Under the pieces are notes generated by a model, which saw only the letters and a list, made by a program, of their open reading frames with translations, did no database searches and was not told the origin of the DNA. Both the position numbers and the translations under genes were made by a program. This document shows, in pieces, positions 38,092-51,077 of a stretch of DNA of 64,000 nucleotides (its first letter is position 1; every line of letters starts with the position of its first letter). The stretch is from Hexactinellida sp. DTS-2022 (lineage: Eukaryota > Porifera > Hexactinellida), in assembly GCA_028753945.1 (NCBI GenBank), contig JAPNXP010000001.1, forward strand, positions 13,134,501 to 13,198,500, written 5' to 3'.

Positions 38092-40388
38092 CAGGTGTGT
38101 GCAACCTCTTTTAACCTTGGGCCGAATTGTGCTTCTCAGATCTGTTCACGGGCCGCGATTCAGATAGTTTTATAATTACTAGATTTAGATTAGAAGAAAA
38201 CATTGTTTAAGTGTAATAAGAATGATTAAGAGTTTTGACTAAGCGAAATATTGTCACAAAATACTAATAATTGTCACAAAGTCACATGTGTGAGATCTGT
38301 GATTGTTTCTCCTTCACAAGTCGGTCAATGTTCGGCTCTATGTTGGACGTTGCCATTCTTAAGCAACTCTCGAGATGCTCATCTGTTAGCCTGGAGCGAC
38401 ATGGCGACTTTTTGTACTTCATCCGAGAGAAGAACTTTTCACATAAATATGTAGAACCGAACAGTGACATCATCAATTGCGAGAAGCTGACAACATTTGG
38501 ATATTTGTCCTTCGGGAGATGTTTCGAATAGAAGGTGCCTAATACAACATCTTGGGATTTCGCCTTCAGATTGAGGTCTTCTTGAAGCTCTATTAACTCC
38601 ATTTGGAGCAGAGCTGGTGCATCCTCGATGTCCGTATAGAATGGTGACGAGAAAATACTGAGGTTAGTTTCTTGAGTTCTAAAATCTCCAAACCGTTCAT
38701 GGAATTCCAACAGAAGACAATCTACTTGCTGTGAGAATTTCATGACTTTTTCACGATATAAATTTTCACCGAGTACTTGAAGGACTGTTGGGAAATGAAA
38801 TGTATTCCCATCAAGTAACTGGGTATGCCACAGTCGGAGTTTGTTTTGAAAGCTTTTTATGTGAGAGTATAATTGGGCATGAGCTGTTCACGATTCTGTA
38901 ACTTTGTATTTAGTTCATTGAGATGAATAGTGATGTCCACAAGGAACGCGAAGTCACCAAGCCATTCGATATCCTGCAATTCGGGGATTTCTTTCCCCTT
39001 CATGGTCATGAATGCTGAGACTTCATCTTTGAGCTCGTAAAAGCGTTTCAGCATTTTGCCTATGCTTAGCCAACGTACTTCTGTAAAGTACAAAAGATCC
39101 TCGTGATCTGCGTCCATGTCATCCAGAAATTGTTGGAATTGGCGGTGATTTAATCCCCTTGCTTTAATGAAATTGATACAAGTAACGACTGTGTTCATGA
39201 CATGATTAAATTGAAGAATTTTAACACAGAGGTTTTCTTGGTGTATTATGCAATGGAAGACATTGATATTATCAGGGCTCAATTTTCGATTCAAGAGTTC
39301 AGTTTTCATCCTAGCAACTAGACCCGAGTTGCGTCCTGTCATGGCTGGTGCGCTGTCTGTAACAATTCCACTGAGGTGCTCCCATTTCATGTCAAATCAA
39401 TCAAAGGCACTCCTTACTTCCTCGAATATTTTTATCCCTGTCGGCCTACCTTTCATGGATTGTCTTGAGAATAATTCTTCCGTGATATTGAAATCGCCAT
39501 TAACTCCCCGAATGAAGATTGCTAGTTGTGCTGTATCAATGAGATCCGTGCTTTCGTCCACAGCAATGGAGAAGAATCTGAACTTAGATCCATCTGGTTA
39601 AGTGACAGCACAATATCATTGGACATTTCATCTATCAATAACTTTACAATTTTCGGGGTAGAATATTTCCACGACACCCCTGATGTAGTCCTTCACAAAA
39701 TCGTCTTCGGTAAATGGCTTCGAGTTTTTAGCAATTTTCTGGCACACAAAGTAACTTGCACGCAATATATCGTTGCAATCGTTCTTGCTTTTCTGAAATA
39801 GCATTTGCTGTCCTGTCAATTCTTTTCTCAATCTTCGTATTTCATCCTGTCGAGCTCGCCCTGCGAGTTTCTTGTGAGTAGTGACATGCTTTGTATCATA
39901 ATGGCGCCTCATATTGTACTCTTTCAAGCAAGCGACAGTCTCCGTGCAAATGAGGTATACAGACATACTTTTATGTTCAATAACGAAATAATTGTCAGTC
40001 CATTGCTCATTGAATGTTCTACCTTCGTCATATAATTTCCTCTTTCTACTCGATGATGAACTCGCCATCTTCACTACTTACACTACGGAATTCAGGTTAT
40101 GATTTAATCAATAATAGTATTGTGCGATTGTTTTTCATAAGTAATAGATATGTAATAGACTTAGCATGTAGTATGAAAAGCCTATTTCCCAAACATTTTT
40201 AGATACTTGGTGAATTTTCCCTCGAAACATACGCGGAAAAGCCATTGTACTATTTAAAGGTAGGATGTTATTTAAATCTGCTCAAAATACCAGTCTAATG
40301 TCAACTCTCGGGCTGCATCAAGCCAGTATTCAGGATTGCTTCGCGGGCCGAAGCACAGAGCGCTGCGGCCGCAGGTTGCACACCCCTG
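38092..40388 (-). mobile_element. hAT DNA transposon, decayed autonomous copy
   Basis: Left end CAGGTGTGTGCAACCTCT and right end GGTTGCACACCCCTG are hAT-type inverted repeats, both followed inside by GGGCCG patches. It holds a transposase remnant on minus. The flanking octamers (TTTAAGAG and TAATATAC) do not match, so the target duplication has decayed or an end has been lost. It sits inside one unit of the 1.25-kb repeat. Confidence 0.85.
38282..40074 (-). pseudogene. hAT transposase (GTF2IRD2/ZBED5-like) remnant
   Basis: Read on minus from ATG 40074 or the ATG two codons on: RKRKLYDEGRTFNEQWTDNY, then a degenerate BED-like zinc segment (MSVYLICTETVACLKEYNMR then RHYDTKH), then after frame breaks near 39620 and 39390 the RNase-H-like core (HLSGIVTDSAPAMTGRNSGL, NVFHCIIHQENLCVK, YFTEVRWLSIGKMLKRFYEL) and, after another break near 38857, the C-terminal dimerisation part (LMMSLFGSTYLCEKFFSRMK, with RSRLTDEHLESCLR). 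These are signatures of hAT transposases domesticated in GTF2IRD2 and ZBED5. At least three frame interruptions make it inactive. Confidence 0.88.
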
Positions 40389-40625
40389 TAATATACTATA
40401 ATCATATTTTCAATAAGAAAATCGAAGCCTACTCGATCTCACAAGTTGAATCAATATAATTATTTCAACTTGAAACAATAGAATTAGATTTAACAGTTTT
40501 ATTGAAACTAAAGTGTGAGTAAACAAATAAATTTCAACACCCATTTATGGCATGAATTAAACGCTTCATGAAATTTGTTCTTCTCCCATCAGAAGCAGAA
40601 TTTTATGGTGAATTCAATGGTGAAT

Positions 40626-40752
40626 AAAAAATCCAAAATTGCAGCCTGTGCCGACGCATGCTCCTTTGGTGGCACTATATTTTGTTGGTTGTTTATTCAT
40701 AGTGCCTCCAAAGGAACATGCTGTCGGCGCAGGTTGCAATTTTGGATTTTTT
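40626..40752. mobile_element. Long-hairpin MITE, ~127 bp
   Basis: Arms of about 50 bases: AAAAATCCAAAATTGCAGCC, TGTGCCGACGCATGCTCCTT and GGTGGCACTATA on the left; their near-exact complement ends GCAATTTTGGATTTTTT on the right. The loop is about 20 bases. Confidence 0.85.
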
Positions 40753-41458
40753 TTCGCCAAGTCATCAACGCCCAAGGTGTGAAGAACCATTTGTTAATTG
40801 GTCGGAGTCACAAGGAACGATTGTTGAATTTGAAGTTTGTTTCTATCATAAACCATCTAGAGTTTAATGCCATTCATTCATTTTGTATTGATAATAAAAT
40901 ATATTATTAGTAATTTATTTTAGCAATGTTATCCACGGTTGGTTGAGTTGAGTCAACAAATTCCTTATATTATATTATTTATTTAATCCATTGTATAGTA
41001 ATACTACAATTAAATAGAAGCCAGCTGGAATTTATAAGTTGAATCAATATATTTATCGCAAGTTGAAACAATAGAGTAAGATTTAACAAGTGAAATCAAT
41101 ATAATTATTACAAGTTGAAACAATGGAATTAGATTTAACAGTTTTACTGAAATTGAAGTGTGAGTAAACAAAGGAAATTTGAAACTCAATTGTGGCACAA
41201 ACGAAACCCAATTAAAAAATTCGTGCTCTGTGAAAAGGTGTAGAGTTTAATTCTCTATCGAATGCATATAAATTATATATTCGCGCACTATTTATTGATC
41301 TTTTTCTAATATTAAACAGGTGCAAAAATGTGTCCATAAAAATGTAATCAAAAATCGTGACCCCAGGTGCACATCTGTAACCCATGAGACACATATCCTG
41401 AAAATTTGGACTCTTAGTAAATAAAACTCTGTTCTGTGGAGAATCTACGGACTAATAA

Positions 41459-41585
41459 TAAAAAATCCAAAATTGCGCTGTGCCGACACATGCTCCTTTG
41501 GTGGTACTATATTTTGGTGGTGGTTTATTGATAGTGCCTCCAAAGGAACATGCTGTCGGCACAGCTGCAATTTTGGATTTTTTTT
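41459..41585. mobile_element. Long-hairpin MITE, ~127 bp
   Basis: Same family and size as at 40626, in the next unit of the 1.25-kb repeat. Confidence 0.85.
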
Positions 41586-42707
41586 CGCCATGTCATCATT
41601 ACTTTGAGGTGTTAAATTATTTCAGAAAAGTGTTTCAGAAGGCAACGACCCTTAGAGTGGCGGAAGTTTCCATTTAGCTCACTTCATTTTAGAGATATTC
41701 TAGTTTCGGTAGAATATAAAAGGTGATGACTCAGCATTTTATGTGCGTGTTGGGTGTTCAGCCAACACCAACTAACCCATTCTAAATATAAAATTCACAA
41801 AATTGTGAAAACACATTTTTTTGACGATGTCATCATCACCTCAAGGTGTCAAGATCCATTTGTAGAGGTGTTACGTGACATAAGGACCAATTGATATATT
41901 TAAAGTTTGTTGCTATCTTATATATTTCCTGAGATTAATACAATTTAGCTAATTAGTATAAATATTTAATTAATTTATTAATAATTTAACACCATTATTA
42001 TGTACAGCAAAATAAATTAAGTTCAATTATTTGCAAACATTATTAATTTAAATTGAATTTCACTATAATATTTGAATTCAACGCACTGGATAACCCCAAT
42101 AATCTAATTGGAACCGTCTCTATAAGTTAAACACAGAGCGAATTAATTTTAATTAAATATGTCAGTGTATCCATTGTGCAAGAATATTCTCGCAAAAATA
42201 AATATAATCACATAATCTGTCGTTGTTATGGAATGTAAAATCTTAATTTTCAATTGGAAAATAGAAGCCTAACCGATCTCACAAGTTGAATCAATATAAT
42301 TATCGCAAGTTGAAATAATATAGTGTAATATATTTAACAAGTTGAATAAATATAATTATTACAAGTTGAAACAATAGAATTAGATTTAACACTCTCAATT
42401 GAACTGAAGTGTTAGTAAACAAAGGAAATTTACAACTCAATTGTGGCACAAACTAAGCCCAATTTGAAAATTCGTGCACTGTGAAAAGGTGTAGAATTAA
42501 ATTCTTTATCTAATGCATATAAATTGAATTTTCGCGCACTATTTATTGTTCCTTTTTTAACATTAAACAGGTTCCAAAATGTGTCCAAAAAAATGTTATC
42601 TAAAATCGTGACCCCAGGTGCATATCTGTAACCCATGAGACACCCATCCTAAAAATTTGGGCTCTTAGTTAATTAAACTGTTCTGTGTAGAGGATACGGA
42701 CTAATAA

Positions 42708-42836
42708 TAAAAAATCCAAAATTGCAGCCTGTGCCGACGCATGCTCCTTTGGTGGCACTATATTTTGATGGTGGTTTATTGATAGTGCCTCCAAAGGAAC
42801 ATGCTGTCGGCACAGGCTGCAATTTTGGATTTTCTT
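42708..42836. mobile_element. Long-hairpin MITE, ~128 bp
   Basis: Same family as at 40626 and 41459; spacing to the previous copy equals the unit length of the tandem repeat, so it was amplified with the array. Confidence 0.85.
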
Positions 42837-43213
42837 TCGCCAAGTCATCATCACAATGAAGGTGTTAATTATTTCACAAAGGTGTTTCAAAAGGCAACGT
42901 CCCTTAGTGAGTTGGAAGTTTCCATTTTGCTCACTTTATTTGAGAGATATTCAAGTTTCAGTAGAATAAATATGTGATGACTCAGCATTTTTTAAGTGCG
43001 TGTTGGGCATTCACCCAACTCCAACCAACCCATGCAAATTATTTAATTCACAAAATTGTAAAAATACATTTTTTTGACGATGTCATCATCACCTCAAGGT
43101 GTCAAGACCCACTTGTATAGGTGGTACCTGGCATTTGTGATTTACAAAAATATGTAAACAAATAAATCAAAATTAATTTAATGTTTCACAACTACTCAGA
43201 TTTTTGTGATATA

Positions 43214-43526
43214 CAGTCAACTCCCGTTATAAACAAGTCGGATATAAGTTACGAAGTACCTCTTATAATGCAGTCGTTTAATGGTCCGGAAATGCTTCTA
43301 TCTTATTACATATTAAAACTTCGGTTACAACGAAATGGATATAACGAAATTCCGCTTATAACGAAGTCATTTAAATCCCAAATAACTTCTAAGTTATTGA
43401 TTTTACTCCGGTTATAACGAAATCCGGTTACAAGGAAATCAGCTTTTAATAATCTCTTTTAAGATCGAACTCCGCTTATAACGACATGAAACTACGGTCC
43501 CGAGCACTTCGTTATAACGGGAGTTG
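43214..43526. mobile_element. pogo-like MITE (CGTTATAAC type), 313 bp
   Basis: TA-flanked ends CAGTCAACTCCCGTTATAAA and GTTATAACGGGAGTTG. The interior is a series of repeated CGGTTATAACGAAAT/CGCTTATAACGAAGT blocks. Confidence 0.75.
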
Positions 43527-43892
43527 TACAACTAATTTCGAGTTAAGGACTTAAGACACATTTGCAACGCAATGAACATAGTCGATTTCCCTGAATTGGG
43601 ACACCTCGGTACCTGACATTGTTTCAATTAACGAAATAAAATAAACATTAGCTTATCTCTTTGAATATATTTTGTTTTGAAGATTTTTACGAATTAAGCG
43701 GAGTCAATTGTACTTATCTTATAGCTTACCATCTACTAGTTCATTGTATTTAAATACTTCAATATTACAACACTCTCCAAATAAAAATGAGCACACAAAC
43801 AAACACAAATATTTTTGTATAAATATTAGGCACCAAATATTATATGGGATATAGTAGGCATTACTTCCAAGGAATATAAGATAACGGGTGAA

Positions 43893-45011
43893 TTAATTAT
43901 TAATTAATAACTCTTCTAAGTCCTTATTTGCAGTTGTATACTGTATTTTCTTTGTGCCATAAATAAACTTATGAATATGTTTACACCAAATACAGATTGT
44001 GACGAACACGAATGACGACAGGATTATTGACAGCGATAGAAAGAGAATAACTTTGCCAATCAATTCCGTGTATTGCATTACTTTCAAGAATGTTTCAACC
44101 GCTTCTTCAGTTTGGATAACATCATTTAACGAACTGAACAAACTAAACGGGAAATAACAGTCTCCAAAGAATAATGCACTATTCAATAATTCTGTAAGAT
44201 CGAAGGAGACCTCTGCTAATATTAGGAACAGATATCCGCATGTTATAATATTAAGAGTGAGCTTGCAGTATCTGTACTGTTTCATCTCTTCCTTGTTGGA
44301 ACCGTGTTGTGTGAGACGCTCCAAAGCTCTCTGCAGCAAGGCACATTTGAATCGTTTGGAAGTGCGAACAAATATACAGAGATATGTGGGTATAATAATG
44401 TAGAACATTACAGTACTAATAACTGTGGTATATTGTATAAACCCAGTTAGGATGATGACTGTACTTAACAAGGTGGTTATAATGAATAAAAGCCGAGAAT
44501 TCAATGTGTTGTACGGTTGTTTGATTTTCTTGATACGAATAATTAGATAATTCATCAAACATGCACTGAGAGCAAACACAAATATCTCAGCAGATCTCGC
44601 TATTCCCCTAAATCCATTTAAGAAAGGAATTTCCGTATATATGATATTAACTTGATTCAGTGCAGGCTTGTGATAACTTGTACAATCAGTGAAAGGTAAC
44701 TCGAGTGTATTATTACTTACTTTATGGTAGGAAAGGAAATTGTAAATGGAATCTGATGTGAAGAATAATATCCCAGCAATGATCTCAGATATATTTATCA
44801 AAAGTAATAGAGTATTTTTCCGTATTTCAGTTTCATAATGATAATAAAATTGTTTATTTAAATAACCTGAATCACCTGAGAGACATCTCGCTACTCCTCT
44901 CTTGTATTTTCTGCAGCAATGGATTCTCCTGGCGAAAACAAACCCCCAGTATCCACTGAATATTAGGAAAATAGACAAAAACACTGAGTTTATGACGATT
45001 GCAAATATCAT
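43893..45011 (-). CDS. Multi-pass (7TM-like) membrane protein, 372 aa, family unknown
   Basis: The single uninterrupted frame starts at ATG 45011 (MIFAIVINSVFLSIFLIFSG). About seven hydrophobic spans can be seen: residues 1-27, a span containing NTLLLLINISEIIAGILFF, one at IFVFALSACLMNYLIIRI, a pair within LLFIITTLLSTVIILTGF and TVMFYIIIPTYLCIFVRT, one at LNIITCGYLFLILAEV, and a last at ILFLSLSIILSSFVFVTICI. Cys/Lys/Arg-rich loops lie between, and the last span is followed by a short polar tail ending KDLEELLINN. No DRY, NPxxY or other GPCR signature is clear, so I do not assign it to a family; an orphan receptor or a lineage-specific membrane protein is possible. A TATAAAAA box lies about 39 bases before the ATG on minus (45041-45050), implying a very short leader. 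Confidence 0.8.
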   Translation of the reverse strand: MIFAIVINSVFLSIFLIFSGYWGFVFARRIHCCRKYKRGVARCLSGDSGYLNKQFYYHYETEIRKNTLLLLINISEIIAGILFFTSDSIYNFLSYHKVSNNTLELPFTDCTSYHKPALNQVNIIYTEIPFLNGFRGIARSAEIFVFALSACLMNYLIIRIKKIKQPYNTLNSRLLFIITTLLSTVIILTGFIQYTTVISTVMFYIIIPTYLCIFVRTSKRFKCALLQRALERLTQHGSNKEEMKQYRYCKLTLNIITCGYLFLILAEVSFDLTELLNSALFFGDCYFPFSLFSSLNDVIQTEEAVETFLKVMQYTELIGKVILFLSLSIILSSFVFVTICIWCKHIHKFIYGTKKIQYTTANKDLEELLINN

Positions 45012-45051
45012 TTCAAATTGTATTAAAAGTTATATTATTGAGTTTTTATAC

Positions 45052-46489
45052 GAAATTGTGTATCTTGTAATCCACTTAGCATTATTGATTTACTGATTAC
45101 ATAAAATGGGATTTATTGCAAGCATTTAGTCGAGAAACATTTAATGTAATTTAATATAATTTTATAGTATCCCTCTCACATAGAATATCCAAGAAGTTAT
45201 ATAGTCCACATAGGTAATCAAACTTCTTGCATATTTAACTTGTTAGCGCTATTATGTTACAGTCTACGATTTGGTTGCTTTCAGTGCAAACATATTTAAT
45301 ATGTCATATAAAATGATCTGTAAACAACGAATAATTGTCCCTTACAAAATCTCAAAAGGTATATTTCAACTTTAAAGATATTAGTTGAATCGTATTTACT
45401 AAATTGGGTCATTATTATTCAATTGTGATTGAAAACAAAGTTCAAAATGGCAAACAGTTGATTACTGTTACTTCGGACTAGTCTTGTTAGTTAATACAGG
45501 GGCGGCGGAATCAATTCAATAGTGGTCAGTCCATGCCCCTGTAATATAATTGTACAGCTTAGTAGTAGTTTCGTTAGTTGAATATTGTTTGACAAATTAG
45601 CTAAACAAGGTACCAAGCTGCATTGTCTGGAATTGAACTTTCGGCGCTGCAAATAGTCTGGATACATTACACGGGAGAAGAGGCTCCTTGATGGGGAGAC
45701 ATTAAATGGCACTGTGTTATACTAACTAGCTCTTAGCTCTGCATATAAATATTGTGTTTCCGTGTTACGGGTATGTTACATTACAATATTTAAACTCCCG
45801 TTAAAAATTCGTTTAATACCTTATTGAATATTCATAGAATATCACTGGATGGAATGAATCAACAAGTACTAATGATATTACAATGCATATGTACTATGTA
45901 TTTGGTGAAAATTTTTGGAATTAGGGAATAAGGCAAAACGATTGCAAAGCCAAAATGCATGACCCCTTACTTCCGTCCGTGCAAACCATGTTGGACATCA
46001 CTGGCCTGGTATGTGTATTCACGGAGTTTAATTGGACATTAATAATCTTCAGGGGACCCAATTCTGTATGGAGGGCTCAGCCCCTAGATCCCTTGGATAC
46101 GTGTCTGCTCTGACTACAAAGCACTGTCTCTATAAAGCACTATAAAGCACTGTCTCTGTAGCTTGTTATGCACACCAAGAGAGAATGCAAGCAGTATACA
46201 TAAACAGTTGAGTACAAGTACATGAACTGACTTTATACATGGACTCTCAATTCAATAAGAGATATATTCATTAAAATTATTGCATATATACAAAGTTACA
46301 AACATATTCAAAATCCTTATAAGTCATTCATTATGAACAAAAAAGAATTATATAATATTATTTTATCATATTCCAATACTTTAAAATGTTTGTCAATATG
46401 TAGATACAATAAAATAGACTTTATAATGAATGCTGCATAAATAATTCTTGTAAACAGTAATTAAGTTAGACAATGAATTGGAATAAACA
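45052..46489. other. Intergenic, no gene recognised
   Basis: AT-rich DNA with no supported gene. Scattered fragments include a CAGGGGCGGCGG/CATGCCCCTGT pair at 45498-45543 that looks like a collapsed DNA-transposon remnant, and a GC-richer tract at 45960-46110. Confidence 0.4.
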
Positions 46490-46534
46490 TTTGAAAGTTT
46501 ATTAGAAAAATTTGGTTTAATTGTTAATAAGTAA

Positions 46535-46638
46535 ATTTGGTTAAGTATATGGTTACAGTGGAATATGCATAGAGACTTTCCTATAATTAGTCTCATATTG
46601 CATCTATCTATAAATAAGCTGATATAGTGGCTCTATAC
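46535..46638 (+). promoter_or_regulatory. TATA promoter module P3 of NLR B
   Basis: Third copy of the NLR promoter block: GAGACTTTCC at 46572-46581 and TATAAATAAG at 46609-46618, with the same spacing as P1 and P2. The upstream TATA-like box is changed to TATAATTAG, while the kappaB-like site and the downstream TATA are unchanged, which favours the latter two as functional parts. Confidence 0.6.
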
Positions 46639-46749
46639 TATTCTACTCAACTTATATTATTCATAATAACTGTATTAATACTTGAAGATACTCATATAAA
46701 CTCCGAAATTAACCTAATTTCTATAATCAGTGATTTATCAATTTATCAG
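46639..46749 (+). other. Predicted noncoding first exon (P3) of NLR B
   Basis: It ends TTATCAG followed by GTTAGTATTTAG. No coding frame is present. It would splice to the acceptor at 54105. The start is inferred from the TATA box. Confidence 0.5.
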
Positions 46750-49278
46750 GTTAGTATTTAGTATTTGACAAATAATTTATTCTGTTAGTTTAATAATCTA
46801 TTTACCATAATATCTGTTGCTAGGAAACGTATCCTTAATTGAAGAATCTCAAAAGGAATTTCTTATATTCAGAGATACAACCATTCTCAACGAATTACAG
46901 TGAGTTGTCTTACGTACATTTTAGAATTTACAACTTATATATATCAGAAAATACCGGTGTTTTATAATGACATATCAATAACTTATTCATATCATGTACT
47001 GTATTTACTTGGATTTACCTGTGTTTATAGATCCTATTACAATTATCAATAACGCTAATATCATCAATCAGTTGAATCAGATAACAAGTAAGTACATTTC
47101 TTTGTAATATCTGTATATTCACTATAATTGTATCGATATACATTTGCATCAATCTTAGTAGGGAAATCATTATCATTATGCCCTGCATTATTTGTTGTAC
47201 AATCTAAAATCTGCTAATTTAATTATGTCTAAAAATATTATTTATTTCGGGAGTGTTTAAAGTTAATACATACTCCGGTGCTATTACACAATACGTATAC
47301 TGGTAAGATTTGTCATTGAGCCAACAACTTTAACAAGAATGAATAATTTGACTGTTTAACTCTGATATTGCACAGTTAATTAGTGGATAAATAAATCCTT
47401 TAACCAAATTAATAGTTCATGGATTTACATACATTCAAAACTATCCAATTTTGGTTTGAAAATGGGTTTATACACTAATCCGGCCCAAAGTATTTGAAGA
47501 ACAATAATTATATGAATATATTCCAGCTTCTCGAGGCATAATTACATTTGTTGATGCTTCAATATAAAACGATAGGTAATTTGAATATATATTTTATAGG
47601 GGTATTAAGCTCATAAACTTTATAATGAGCTAATAAATACAGATTTTCTGATCATTATGAGGCAATTATAATTTACTAATTCTGATTTCACATTATAATT
47701 GCACATAGTCGGATTACTCTAGGTACTTAATTTCAAATAATTGCGATTATTTACTGAGATACAGCCATATTACCATCTGTGCAACACACCATTGAATATT
47801 GCAAGTGCATATCATAATTTGTACTAAGACTTAATTAATTAATCTCATCTAATTGCGTACCTTGATGTATTCTTTGTAAGAATAATTCGCTTAATGAGTC
47901 CATTCAAATACCGTAAATGGGGCGACTTTGGTCCAAACTTAGGTAATTATTCAAACATATACGTACGTATCGGGTGATCGATCAGGTTAAGATGATCAGA
48001 TAAATATAGTTTTGTGTACATTCTGAATTTACTAGGATTTCAAATTTCATATTTGTGAATAGATATTTATGATATTCACAAATATATTTGGAATTTAGGC
48101 TCACTAATCAAAACGATATTGCAAATTGCTCTTATTTGAAAATCTCGCTCTTTTAAAGTTAATAAGCTCAAAATTCCAACACAAGTATCAATTTACTAGG
48201 GCTGTATCGAAAGAATAAAGCAACAATATCAAATTATCAATAGGGCTTAGAAAGTATCAATATACTATATTAAATGTATCATCAATTCATTTTGGACCTA
48301 TTTACTAAGCATACGATTGATTCCAATAATTTCCTGAATTTAATGACCCTTGAGCAAAAGTTAAACTCACGGGTCTACGGGCCCCAGTTACTTAGAATGT
48401 TCCAACACCAACTTTTCTAAGCGATATACTATACACCGAGTTCTGATATCATTCTGTAACACATTTTGGAGCTATGGTATATTGCAATATACATTTCTAT
48501 ACTGGCTGCCATTAATATACTCGTATAACTATTTGTTCTGATTATGAGCATATCTATACATCCTCTACTGAAATAAATTTGATGAAATACATTGTTAGTA
48601 TAACACCGTCCCTTTCTATGTCTTAATTACAGTCCCGTTTTAATCCCGTTTCCCAAAGTACTAAAGCTATACAATGAATAGAAGTGTAAATAGGAGATTA
48701 TTCGAAAATATACAATTGTGTCTCTGCTCTAATTCTAATTGACGGGTCACTTAGCTATATAGGGAGATAAAATAATCAATTTTTGGTTCAATTGGGATGA
48801 TACTCAGCCTGTAGTTAAAGTGAATTCAGCATAGAGCTAAATAATAGCTAGGATTTCAAAAGGTATTAAAGAATAACTAAAACTTACCATAATTTCGTGC
48901 GACAGATTAATATTATTAACATTAATGGTTTTAATCTAGTAATTAACCAAGAAAATCCATATATTAATAGCCCAATTTTGTCTAATTCTATGTATAAATA
49001 ATATATTTAATGCGAAACTCAATATTGTGTATGGAATTTACATATTTTCTGTGTTATTGTGGGATTGGGCTGTATCAACTATAAAAATGAAGAAAACATA
49101 ACTAATTTCGACGAGATTGATCAATTAATTTATGAGAAATTAATTGTGAAGTGGTGCTCATTTTCTCTACTGGATTTCGCTACAAACTTCACTCGTATTC
49201 TTCTTTCCCAGCACTCCAGTTTATTAAATTAAGATAATAAAGTCTCATACACTATAGCAAGTATAATTAAATGTATTA

Positions 49279-49613
49279 CAGTGGATGCTGGTTATAAGAA
49301 CATTCTATTAAAATACTCCAGTGTGCGATAACAAATTGATATACGTATAATACAATCACACAGAATATACTTTATCCTTATACTCTCGCCCCTAACTTGA
49401 GATTGGGATCCGACTTCCCTCTGTGTTCTCTGGATCTACGCCTGGCCCTGAAATGGTTTAGCCACTGAGCTAAGTAAGTAACTGCTAATTTATAGTAAAG
49501 AAATACACCATTTGTTGTAGAATTATTATCTCCAACTATTAGTAACAACACTTGTCGGCACGAATTAACAAATTCCGATCCCAGCGATAGCATTATATAA
49601 CCGGTATCCACTG
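49279..49613. mobile_element. pogo-like MITE (GGTTATAAG type), 335 bp
   Basis: TA-flanked ends CAGTGGATGCTGGTTATAAG and TATATAACCGGTATCCACTG. No coding capacity is evident. Confidence 0.8.
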
Positions 49614-50931
49614 TATTGCATATTTAGTCGTGATGAAATAGTGCGGACTATGTATCTTTAGTGTTGTTGCACCATGGATAATAGTGTATAATGAGAGAAG
49701 CAACATAAACCATTGTTTGAATTTGTTTCCATCGAATACAATTAGGAATTTCAAACCTTCTATAAGAAGTGGAAAATTGAAATACAAGTTTTGGCATTAT
49801 TGAGAGATCAGCTCTGCAATTACGAATTTTAAAACTACAAAATATGCAATTTTAATAACTAAACTTACCAGCCGTCTACTACCACTAAATTAATTTCAAT
49901 ACCTGTGTAATTGAATTTGATGACTTCAGTTTAGTTTTAATTTATGTTGGAGTAGATACATTTCAGTTACAGTTACAGTTACTGTTTAGAAAATTCGCTA
50001 AAATCTATTTTATTTGGATTTGAACTGCAGTTCAATTTCTGTTCAGTTTGAAACACTATAGTATGGATGCACTATTAGTCAACCACCAAAATATGGTGCC
50101 CTGTAAAAAAATGGCACAGTTGTAATTTCCTTTTATCACATGTGGTAAATAGGCAGCTGAGTATTCTAAAAGTTTGATAAACATGTAAAATCCGATTTTG
50201 AACGTTAATGAATTTCATGTTTGTGCAAGTTGGGATTGTGATCACTGGTTAACTGGTTTACTGCAAATATTATATTTTAATGCAAGGGTCTCAAACTCAA
50301 ATATATCACGGGTAAAAGTGAATTTCTGATTCTGATTCTTAATAGTACAAGGAATCCAAATATCGCTCAAAATAATGAGATGCTTCGGAGATCAATAGAG
50401 TATCCGTAAATAATAAACCATTGTGTATACAAATTTAGAAATATATTACTAGCATAAATCCGGAATAGTTTCCAATAAGGAAATAATCTTCTGGAATAAT
50501 ATCCCTGTTGTTCAAATACTCTTTGTGTAGGTTAGTGTAGTTCGATTAGCTTTAATATCGGTGGGAAACAATAAATTTTACACAGAATATAAAATTGTTT
50601 ACTTTATTTCAGCACTAACGCAAACCTATTAGACACTGACCCAAAATATATAATTTATAAACCTTATTCGATCATTGGGGTCACCATACCATACAATATA
50701 GACAATAACTGCAACTGTAACTGTATTATTAACTCTTATTAAAATTTAATCTTTTTTATAATTTAATCTTAACTCTAACTATACGTATAATGAAATCTTT
50801 TTAACTATAACCGTGACTGGATTTTTGTTTTTCAACTGTGACTCAAACAGAATTTAACCAAATTTCAAATTGTGTTTGCAGTTCTACCACCACAAAGAAA
50901 ATGTCAGCACAGCTGTAATTTTGAAATTTTA

Positions 50932-51077
50932 CAGGGAACTCTCGTTATAACGACTTGCTTGGGACCTGTAAATTCCTTCGTTATCTCCGGATATTCGTTA
51001 TAAGCGGATAATAATTTTAGTGCATTTAGTGCTCTGGGTGAAATCTCCATTTCGGTATATACGACTTCGTCCACTGT
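50932..51077. mobile_element. pogo-like MITE (CGTTATAAC type), diverged right end
   Basis: The left end CAGGGAACTCTCGTTATAAC is clear; the right side carries CGGTATATACGACTTCG and CCACTG followed by TA. Internal text matches the element at 25854. Confidence 0.55.

Larger units (their letters stand above)
37656..43140 (+). repeat. Tandem array of a ~1.25-kb repeat, interrupted by a hAT transposon
   Basis: Units share in order the hairpin MITE, a GACGATGTCATCATCACCTC block, an AT-rich block, a CACAAGTTGAATCAATATAA block, and AACCCATGAGACAC text. Equivalent positions 41110 and 42362 are about 1252 bases apart; 40468 to 41110 is a shortened unit. The first unit (37656-38091) is split by the hAT element and resumes at 40389. 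A lone partial copy is at 33440. Confidence 0.8.

Noticed and set aside
45498-45543. Tiny DNA transposon with CAGGGGC ends
   Set aside because: Only about 45 bases with a weak inverted match; could be chance.
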